In this document: in pieces, positions 17,691-23,188 of the stretch
Numbering within the stretch: position 1 is the first letter of the stretch
Layout: each line of letters starts with the position of its first letter
NCBI GenBank assembly: GCA_003246575.1
Contig: QJZZ01000003.1
Location: 62,001 to 126,000 of the forward strand
DNA length: 64,000 bases
Source of the DNA: Candidatus Saccharimonadota bacterium
Lineage (GTDB): Bacteria; Patescibacteriota; Saccharimonadia; Saccharimonadales; Saccharimonadaceae
Direction: 5' to 3'
Notes under the pieces: model-generated
The model's input: only the letters and a program-made list of their open reading frames with translations
Told to the model about the DNA's origin: nothing
The model's database searches: none
Position numbers and translations under genes: made by a program

Positions 17691-17719
17691 AGTATAGGTC
17701 GAGGACGTCAATTCGTGAA
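17691..17719 (-). promoter_or_regulatory. Possible promoter of the 82-aa orphan gene
   Basis: TTCACG, 17-bp spacer and TATACT on the minus strand, inside the gene-free stretch 17484-17747. The remainder of that stretch would be a 5' UTR; no known riboswitch is recognised in it. Confidence 0.4.
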
Positions 17720-17747
17720 GAGGAAAATGACGTGAAAAATACGATAG

Positions 17748-18803
17748 TTATTCTTGTACTTGACCATCGAGAATTTGGCGACCCAAGGCCTGATGATTGA
17801 GCGCCTCGGCCACCAAACGAGCAAACTGTCGTGATTTCATGCCGCGTTCATCGGCCTTTTCCGCGACCCCGGCAATAAATTCTTGGTCCTCGGCCGACAG
17901 GGCATTGAACTGCTTCTGCGTTTTTTGCGCGGTAACCTGTGCGTCCAATATACTTTTTGCCTTTTCGATAGTGGCGGCATTCGCGGCCTGCGGCACAACA
18001 ATCGCAGCAACCGAGATTGTAATAGGAATACCAAGGCTGCGAATAACATTAATCTTATCAAGCTGCGATCCGTTATAGTTCGTCAAGAAGGTCTGGAATT
18101 CAGTGATAATTCTATCACGGATGCCGTGAATGCTGTCCCTGACGGCCGCTTCATGGTAGGCAATCACGTTGCCAGCTTCATCATGAAGAACGATTTGCCG
18201 ACGGCGCTCATCCACCTTGTCTGGGTCAAAGCCGTTAATGAGTGCAGCAACCCACATTTCATCACCGCCGACTCGACCAACCTGCGACTTTTCATCGCTA
18301 AGTCCGCGCAAATTGATGCTTTGCAGAAATTCAGCGACGACGATCAGTACGGCATCACCATACGCATGGCCCACAGAGTGATCAAGCACCTCCTCGTCTT
18401 CGACATAGTCAACGACCCACGGTTGATCTTCAGTATTGATTTCCTCAACCGACTCAATGCCAATATCATTAAACGTCTTCATGCCATCGACATCAATATG
18501 AATCAAAAGCGAAGGTCCGCGAGTGACTATTTCGTTCAGAGTATCCCAAAACGCATCACGTCCAAGTAGCCCCGTCAGGTCGTCAGTTTCCGACTTCCGA
18601 CGCAGTGCGTCAATTATGTTTTTAAGCGCAAGTGAAGAAACATCATCTTTGACAGCTTCCCACTCTGACTGAGGTCGTAGAGAATGCCCCATTGTCCTGC
18701 GCTCGCCAGTATCTACGCCGCCTTTATCAACAACCCGCACCTCAACAGGCTTCCATCCAGATGGAAGCGGCGGAATCGATGCTGGTTGTTGTTCTCTATC
18801 CAA
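17748..18803 (-). CDS. GGDEF-domain protein (putative diguanylate cyclase)
   Basis: 351 residues from a TTG at 18803 with GGGAG seven bases upstream. The GGDEF domain runs from about residue 75 to 290: DDLTGLLGRDAFW, LIHIDVDGMKTFND, GHAYGDAVLIVVAEFL and VGRVGGDEMWV, so the active-site motif is GGDEM with catalytic GGDE intact. A charged insertion (VEEINTEDQPWVVDYVEDEE) interrupts the domain near residue 120. There is no membrane helix or sensory domain. No RxxD inhibitory site is obvious. It would make c-di-GMP, an unusual signal for such a small genome. Confidence 0.75.
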   Translation of the reverse strand: MDREQQPASIPPLPSGWKPVEVRVVDKGGVDTGERRTMGHSLRPQSEWEAVKDDVSSLALKNIIDALRRKSETDDLTGLLGRDAFWDTLNEIVTRGPSLLIHIDVDGMKTFNDIGIESVEEINTEDQPWVVDYVEDEEVLDHSVGHAYGDAVLIVVAEFLQSINLRGLSDEKSQVGRVGGDEMWVAALINGFDPDKVDERRRQIVLHDEAGNVIAYHEAAVRDSIHGIRDRIITEFQTFLTNYNGSQLDKINVIRSLGIPITISVAAIVVPQAANAATIEKAKSILDAQVTAQKTQKQFNALSAEDQEFIAGVAEKADERGMKSRQFARLVAEALNHQALGRQILDGQVQE

Positions 18804-18850
18804 GCAATATCTCCCAGATGGTCTTAGCTATTGTAAAACTATATATTTTT

Positions 18851-18879
18851 ATTATAGCACAATTGCAATAAAAAAGCAA
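18851..18879 (-). promoter_or_regulatory. Promoter of the GGDEF gene
   Basis: TTGCTT, 17-bp spacer and TATAAT with an upstream TG (minus strand). The leader is about 40 nt and carries the Shine-Dalgarno. Confidence 0.75.
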
Positions 18880-18967
18880 TTCTAGATGTTCCGCCGCTCT
18901 CCCTTGTCGATATTATATACAGCGAGTATGCGCGCATATACCTGCGTCTACAAGCACAAGCGAAAAA

Positions 18968-19041
18968 CAAAAAAGCCCCGACAGGGCAGAGAAGTTGTGA
19001 GTGCGGCTCGCGGATACCGAAAGTGGTATCCGCGAGCCGCT
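18968..19041 (-). terminator. Tandem hairpins ending the 162-aa orphan transcript
   Basis: On the minus strand a 16-bp perfect stem (GCGGCTCGCGGATACC and its complement, 6-nt loop) is followed by GCCCTGTCGGGGC and TTTTTTG. The second hairpin is a canonical intrinsic terminator. The first may protect the 3' end or act as an attenuator. Confidence 0.8.
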
Positions 19042-19051
19042 GGTTGCACGC

Positions 19052-19540
19052 TTAGTTCACGAGGACGTCGCGCTTGGTATCGTCCATCGTTGAGGCCTTG
19101 GCCATAAACCCAATGTTCCGATACACGTCCACATCCAGCGGACGCTCATCGAAAAGGGCAAAGAACAGTTCGACCGCAACCAGATACAGTTTCTCCGCAC
19201 TGCGGATATCCTGCTCTAGGCGTCGACGCTCAGGAATATTGGCTCGATCTTCAGGGTTATCCGTGAAAATCAGGAGCTTTTCATCCTTGGTCTCGGCAGC
19301 TTCGAGTAGCTCCATCTTGGCGTGGGCGTCGTCAAACGCCGCTGCCGAGAAAACTACCGCTGAAAATGCTTGCTTCAATTCGTCGGTAGCGAGAGTGCCG
19401 CCGCTGATGCGACGACCATCCATAAACATGACGGCGCTGCATCCAGCGTCTTGCAGTGTCCACCCAGGGTTCAGGGTGACCACAATCTCATCTGGAACTT
19501 GACCCCTAGAGGTCACTCTCTCGAATTTCAAGGTGTGCAT
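19052..19540 (-). CDS. Orphan protein (162 aa) with consensus promoter
   Basis: 162 residues from the ATG at 19540; GGAG lies 7 nt upstream. An alternative ATG at 19552 adds 4 residues but has a badly placed Shine-Dalgarno. An N-terminal beta-rich part (MHTLKFERVTSRGQVPDEI, VMFMDGRRISG) is followed by a helical C-terminal half (ERRRLEQDIRSAEKLYLVAV). No family is recognised. Perfect -35/-10 boxes, an 18-bp palindrome at the start of transcription and a double terminator frame it as an independent, strongly transcribed and possibly regulated unit. Confidence 0.65.
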   Translation of the reverse strand: MHTLKFERVTSRGQVPDEIVVTLNPGWTLQDAGCSAVMFMDGRRISGGTLATDELKQAFSAVVFSAAAFDDAHAKMELLEAAETKDEKLLIFTDNPEDRANIPERRRLEQDIRSAEKLYLVAVELFFALFDERPLDVDVYRNIGFMAKASTMDDTKRDVLVN

Positions 19541-19567
19541 GGGAGACTCCATTCTCCTAGTACTTCT

Positions 19568-19585
19568 TGCTCCATCCATGGAGCA
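19568..19585. promoter_or_regulatory. Palindrome at the transcription start (operator or 5' hairpin)
   Basis: An 8-bp perfect inverted repeat, TGCTCCAT, CC, ATGGAGCA, begins about 8 nt downstream of the -10 box. It could be a repressor site or an RNA stem at the 5' end of the mRNA. Confidence 0.55.
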
Positions 19586-19592
19586 TAGAAAT

Positions 19593-19621
19593 ATTATATC
19601 AAAAAGCTAGTGTTTTGTCAA
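19593..19621 (-). promoter_or_regulatory. Perfect consensus promoter
   Basis: TTGACA (19616-19621), 17 bp, TATAAT (19593-19598), both hexamers exact. It drives the 162-aa orphan gene. Confidence 0.9.
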
Positions 19622-19632
19622 TATTAGCCTCG

Positions 19633-19657
19633 TGTGCGCACTCATCAAGTACGCACA
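19633..19657. repeat. Inverted repeat downstream of the prepilin-lectin gene
   Basis: TGTGCG, 13-nt loop, CGCACA, starting 9 nt after the stop of the prepilin-lectin gene. There is no T-run. In diversity-generating retroelements a hairpin just past the variable repeat aids target recognition; here that role is only a suggestion. Confidence 0.45.
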
Positions 19658-19666
19658 TTCGAACTA

Positions 19667-20725
19667 TCAGCGAGCGACTCGAAACCCAATGAGCGTATTC
19701 GAGAATGTTGCAGCATAATGCAAAGTGAGGGATAAAACGCCCGCATAGGAGCCGGCGTCCCAAGTACCGCCACGTCGAAACGCGCGAGTAGCAGAGTCTG
19801 TGTAATTCGCGTACACTTTTCCGACGCCCTTACTGCCGTCCCACGTGATGCCCGAGAGGCTGGCGTTATTCACCGGGTTCGTCCAGCCGTTCAGAATCGT
19901 GGGCTTGCTAACATTCGCAAGATTACCAAGACTCAATGATCCAAGCGTATAGTCGCGCCAGTTAAGACCAGTATCGCCAGGCACACCAACGTTACTCAAG
20001 GTCAGAGTCGGCGTGCCAATCGCTTGCTGCGTCCACTCCCACACGTTACCGCTGATATCCCAGATCGGATCACCACTTGAAAGATACAGGACGCGAGAAC
20101 TGTTACTACCCGATGTACTGCCTATACCACCGCTCATTCCGCTCAAAGTGTCCATATCATCATCCGAAGCAGCGAGGGCTGAAGCCGGGTTGTTATTGAC
20201 GTGCCCCTGATAGATAATGCCCGAATTAACGTTGCCGCCAGACCAGTTTTGTTTCATCGAAAGCACATCGGCAGCGATAGTCATCCACTCAGCCTCAGTC
20301 AGAAGGTGTCCGCCAATTTCAGTGGATTCGGTGATAGCTTGAGTCTGGGTGATATTCGTCCAAGGAGTACCTGATGCACGCGATTCTGCGGTCATATTCC
20401 CGTCATATGCTGTGGTACCATCGTCATTGCCGACAATCTTTGCCTCATACTTCATGACGCAGAATGGTGAAGTGCCAAGGACCGAGTTGCCATAGACAAA
20501 TGAGTAACCCGATGGGCAATCATCGATATTATTCTCAGTGCGGTAAATCGCAGCCGCTGTTCGTAGCTGTTTCATGTTCGCCGCAATAACCGTTTTACTG
20601 GCTCTTTGCGATATACCATTGTAGGCGACTACAGAGATAGCGGCGAGGATGGCAATCACGACGATTACAATGAGGAGTTCGACAAGAGTAAAGCCATTTT
20701 TTGTTATTTTGCGACTCAGATTCAT
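19667..20725 (-). CDS. Type IV prepilin fused to FGE/C-type-lectin domain (DGR-target-like)
   Basis: 352 residues from the ATG at 20725. Residues 1-40 form a class III signal: KNGFTLVELLIVIVVIAILA, cleavage G/F and Glu at +5. After a pilin helix, residues about 140-352 form an FGE-sulfatase/C-type-lectin domain (LLTEAEWMTIA, DISGNVWEWTQ, RRGGTWDAGSY, IGFRVAR). The last about 33 residues match the layout of DGR variable proteins, and the variable-position codons between 19691 and 19765 all end in C or T, as an AAY template predicts. The protein would be assembled on or secreted by type IV pili as a ligand-binding tip. No reverse transcriptase or template repeat was found in this window. Confidence 0.8.
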   Translation of the reverse strand: MNLSRKITKNGFTLVELLIVIVVIAILAAISVVAYNGISQRASKTVIAANMKQLRTAAAIYRTENNIDDCPSGYSFVYGNSVLGTSPFCVMKYEAKIVGNDDGTTAYDGNMTAESRASGTPWTNITQTQAITESTEIGGHLLTEAEWMTIAADVLSMKQNWSGGNVNSGIIYQGHVNNNPASALAASDDDMDTLSGMSGGIGSTSGSNSSRVLYLSSGDPIWDISGNVWEWTQQAIGTPTLTLSNVGVPGDTGLNWRDYTLGSLSLGNLANVSKPTILNGWTNPVNNASLSGITWDGSKGVGKVYANYTDSATRAFRRGGTWDAGSYAGVLSLTLHYAATFSNTLIGFRVAR

Positions 20726-20793
20726 ATGTCCGTAGAGTACCAAACATACTGCTTATGTTCAAGCTGCTCAGAAACGCACGTTTCGCGAGAGTA

Positions 20794-21177
20794 TCAACTC
20801 CGATTTAAAGACCCGCTCGGTCGCATAGTGGCGTTTCGACGGCCTATACGTGCCTTGCGCAGAAATATCACAAACGTACCCATAGCCAAGACAACGATCG
20901 CAAATGCCGTAACCTCACCAATGGCGCCGGACAGTTCCAGTGGTACATTAAAGTGTAACTGCGCCACAGAGTTTTTGCTCTCTATGGTATCACCGACGTC
21001 AACCAAAAACACACCATGAACGAATACCAACGCATACATCGATAGCAACAATCCAGAGTCTAGAGAACTAACTGTCTTCGTTAACCGCACATCTTTGCGT
21101 AGGCGCAACAGTATGAGATACGAGACTAGTGCAGTCATCAAGAGAGGAACAACTGTGATTAAATAGAAAATCGTCAC
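20794..21177 (-). CDS. Membrane protein with 3-4 TM helices, start uncertain
   Basis: 127 residues from GTG 21177. Helices include IFYLITVVPLLMTALVSYLIL, LLLSMYALVFVHGVFLV and TAFAIVVLAMGTFVIFL, with a basic C-terminal tail. The frame stays open upstream to 21270 and encodes a further convincing helix (SIVVALVVLPLWLIVG) but contains no ATG, GTG or TTG there. The real start may be an ATA or CTG, or there may be a sequence error or frameshift. It lies just downstream of and would overlap the rdgB-like gene. Function unknown. Confidence 0.6.
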   Translation of the reverse strand: MTIFYLITVVPLLMTALVSYLILLRLRKDVRLTKTVSSLDSGLLLSMYALVFVHGVFLVDVGDTIESKNSVAQLHFNVPLELSGAIGEVTAFAIVVLAMGTFVIFLRKARIGRRNATMRPSGSLNRS

Positions 21178-21254
21178 CCAACCGACACTTCCCAGTGAGG
21201 CCCGACCAACAATGAGCCACAGCGGCAGTACGACTAAAGCTACTACGATTGACG

Positions 21255-21809
21255 CTATGCACTCAAGTGATTAATGACCGCAGGCCAATTGCCATCACCC
21301 CAGAAATCAAGCTGCTCCTCGCGGGAAAGTGACCCGAGCGGGCGGTCATGTCCGCTTGGCATGAACAGTGCGTTTGCTGGCCACGGATCATCGGTATCTC
21401 CATCAAGTGCAAGCGTCCCGGCTTCTTTGCGCTCAAACGCAACAGAGCTTCCATCAGGATAGCCAATCGCTGTCACGTCGACAAAATGCGCGTTTCGATT
21501 CTCGACACCATCCATCAGACGAAGATACTCTCGCACACCAAGCATGTCATTGACGTATTTTACAAATGGACCAGGGAAGCCATTCAGCGCCTCGATACTG
21601 AATCCAACGTCCATTTTGATGCACGGCGCACCAGTGGACTGTGCCGCAGCTACCGCGGCGTGTCGCGCAATTTCTTCAACAGAAGTGCTTTGAATTTCCG
21701 GCGGTTCGACCTCGAGTTGCACAAGTTCATATACATCATCGATGCGAGAGAAATACTTTCGTGCAATATCAAATTTGAGCGAATTTGTGGTTGCGAAGTA
21801 TACTTTCAT
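21255..21809 (-). CDS. rdgB: XTP/dITP diphosphatase (RdgB/HAM1 family)
   Basis: 184 residues. It starts with VYFATTNSLKFDIARKYF, has the metal/substrate motif KMDVGFSIEALNGFPGPFVKY (around residues 65-85) and AFERKEAGTLALDG. The enzyme removes deaminated purine nucleotides such as ITP and XTP. TATACT (21816-21821) is 6 nt before the ATG, so probably leaderless. Confidence 0.9.
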   Translation of the reverse strand: MKVYFATTNSLKFDIARKYFSRIDDVYELVQLEVEPPEIQSTSVEEIARHAAVAAAQSTGAPCIKMDVGFSIEALNGFPGPFVKYVNDMLGVREYLRLMDGVENRNAHFVDVTAIGYPDGSSVAFERKEAGTLALDGDTDDPWPANALFMPSGHDRPLGSLSREEQLDFWGDGNWPAVINHLSA

Positions 21810-21832
21810 ATTCGCAGTATAGCAGAGGGGCC

Positions 21833-22042
21833 CTATGTGAGTTTGTCTGCGTCATTGCCAAGATGACGAAAGTGCGGCGAATCACCTGGCAACACAAGAC
21901 GGTACACAACGCCACGAGGAAATGGGGGACGGAATTTTACTCGCCCGCTTGGTCTAGCTACTACTTTCAAAGCTTCAGATCCAAGATTCGCAGCAACAGC
22001 CTGGCGCTCTTCGGCTTCAGGTGTGTTTGGCGCTTTTTCCAT
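21833..22042 (-). CDS. Small orphan protein (69 aa)
   Basis: 69 residues, basic, Arg/Pro-rich (ARPSGRVKFRPPFPRG), no signal peptide or membrane helix. A TATTCT box 6 nt before the ATG fits the leaderless pattern of this genome. It lies 23 nt upstream of the rdgB-like gene on the same strand. It is retained on context; no family is recognised. Confidence 0.45.
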   Translation of the reverse strand: MEKAPNTPEAEERQAVAANLGSEALKVVARPSGRVKFRPPFPRGVVYRLVLPGDSPHFRHLGNDADKLT

Positions 22043-22171
22043 ACAGATAGAATAGCATTGGGATACGAACCGCGCAAACTATGTCAGACTAGCGCGCGCT
22101 ATCGGTCGTTCTCTCGAACTAGCCCGCAATCAGCGCGAGCATAACTATTGGCGCCCATAGTCGCACCGAGG

Positions 22172-22411
22172 CTATTCCGCCTTCGGACCTTTTGCGTAGG
22201 CGACAAAAAGAACAGTTGCCACACTGACCGCCAAGACATTCAAGTACAGCCATAGGAGCTCATTTGAGTATGGGCTCACAACGACAACAAGCGCGTTTCC
22301 AAACACAATGGCAGCAAACAACAGTACCGTAAACCACCCTTGCCATGAAATGGGCTGCCATATATGACTTTGCGTCTTGAACCAATAGTTTTGTTCTTTG
22401 AGTTTATTCAT
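22172..22411 (-). CDS. Small membrane protein with two TM helices (79 aa)
   Basis: 79 residues from the ATG at 22411; TACAAT (22418-22423) is 6 nt upstream. It has a polar aromatic N-terminus (KLKEQNYWFKTQSHIWQPI), two helices (WFTVLLFAAIVFGNALVVVV and LYLNVLAVSVATVLFVAYA) and a short basic/acidic tail. The longer upstream frame has no initiation signal. Function unknown. Confidence 0.6.
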   Translation of the reverse strand: MNKLKEQNYWFKTQSHIWQPISWQGWFTVLLFAAIVFGNALVVVVSPYSNELLWLYLNVLAVSVATVLFVAYAKGPKAE

Positions 22412-22583
22412 GAAATCATTGTAGCAAAATGCCACAGCACAATCACCATTGGTGAGACGATGAGACTCAAGGAGCAGCATCTGCATATTAGTATAGGGTG
22501 GAGGGATACTGCTACGCCACGCCGAACCCCCGAATTGTTTTGCTTCGCAAGACTTCGAGCGCTCAGATCCCAGCCCAGAGACA

Positions 22584-22624
22584 AAGTAAAATCTCGTAAA
22601 CAAAAGGCTTACGAGATTTTACTT
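22584..22624. terminator. Terminator of the tRNA-Gln locus (16-bp perfect inverted repeat)
   Basis: AAGTAAAATCTCGTAA, 9-nt loop, perfect complement. The outer flanks CCCAGCC/GGCTGGG extend the symmetry. It begins at the 3' end of the outer tRNA-Gln half. Confidence 0.85.
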
Positions 22625-22933
22625 GGCTGGGGATGAGGGATATCAATAACTTTCTTCTGGCTGGGGTGGAGGGATTCGAACCCCCGAATGCTGGGACCAG
22701 AACCCAGTGCCTTACCACTTGGCGACACCCCAATGTCTACCAGAAGAAAATTATCGAATTGTCAAAGTGGGATTCGACCTACTCGTCGATTTCGCCGAAA
22801 TCGCTCGTAGGCTCGCCTCAGTCGGTGAGGGTGAACCTCATCCGGCTTCCGGCCTTGCGAACTGCCACCGGCAGTTCTCACCCCGAATGCTGGGACGATG
22901 GACCTCGGCGCCTTACCACTTGGCGAATCCCCA
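22624..22933 (-). pseudogene. Interrupted tRNA-Gln (outer), with a second tRNA-Gln inside
   Basis: The 5' half begins at 22933 with acceptor TGGGGAT and D-arm GCCAAGTGGTAAGGC, and stays similar to the inner tRNA-Gln up to CCCAGCATTCGGGG. The 3' end at 22624-22639 carries T-stem CCCTC, acceptor ATCCCCA (7/7 complementary), G73 and CCA. Between them lie about 110 nt of hairpins (for example GAACTGCC/GGCAGTTC and CGATTTC/GAAATCG) and the complete inner tRNA. The anticodon stem is disrupted and no mature tRNA can be drawn, so it is called a pseudogene, though it is likely transcribed from TTTACC-17-TACACT just upstream. Confidence 0.6.
22658..22732 (-). tRNA. tRNA-Gln (anticodon CUG)
   Basis: A complete cloverleaf: acceptor TGGGGTG/CACCCCA, D-arm GCCAAGTGGTAAGGC, anticodon stem CTGGG/CCCAG with loop TTCTGGT (anticodon CUG), T-loop TTCGAAT, encoded GCCA. 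Leader and trailer pair over 15 bp (14 matches; CCAGAAGAAAATTAT against 22646-22660), placing the tRNA at the tip of a long stem. With only GluRS in the window, charging is probably via Glu-tRNA-Gln amidation (inference). Confidence 0.93.
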
Positions 22934-23042
22934 GTACGGATTTGACTAGGGGATAGTGTAGCACAAAACTTCACCAAGGTAAACGTATTTACGCGCAACA
23001 GAGGTATACTGATTGTGTTTTTATTTTACAACGTGAATTTTC

Positions 23043-23095
23043 TTGACACCACATATATGGGGGGCGTAGGCTGTGTATAGCACTACATATAGTGT
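23043..23095 (+). promoter_or_regulatory. nrdD promoter with two NrdR-like boxes
   Basis: TTGACA (23043-23048) with a weak -10, TAGGCT (23067-23072). Two NrdR-type palindromes flank it: ACACCACATATATGGG (23046-23061), overlapping the -35, and GCACTACATATAGTGT (23080-23095), near +8. They resemble the acaCwAtATaTwGtgt consensus and are spaced about three helical turns apart, as expected for NrdR repression of ribonucleotide reductase. The rest of 22934-23188 is leader with no other structure recognised. Confidence 0.75.
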
Positions 23096-23188
23096 AACGG
23101 CAAAATAAAAAGACATCATCGTCAACTACCCACCGGCTTAGTACACCGGTCTGTTTCGAGATGCCTAACCAGAGAATTGGGAGGTTAT

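Noticed and set aside
19052-19540. DGR accessory protein (Avd) next to the prepilin-lectin gene
   Set aside because: Avd is a short four-helix protein; this one starts with beta strands and has its own promoter and terminator.
22733-22933. tmRNA or SRP RNA
   Set aside because: The GGATTCGAC-like stretch on the plus strand suggested tmRNA, but there is no tag reading frame and no matching 3' end; SRP loop motifs are absent.
22762-22998. 78-codon minus ORF
   Set aside because: It is read through the outer tRNA-Gln half and its hairpins. Its peptide (SPSQIRTGDSPSGK) is the usual artefact of translating tRNA sequence.
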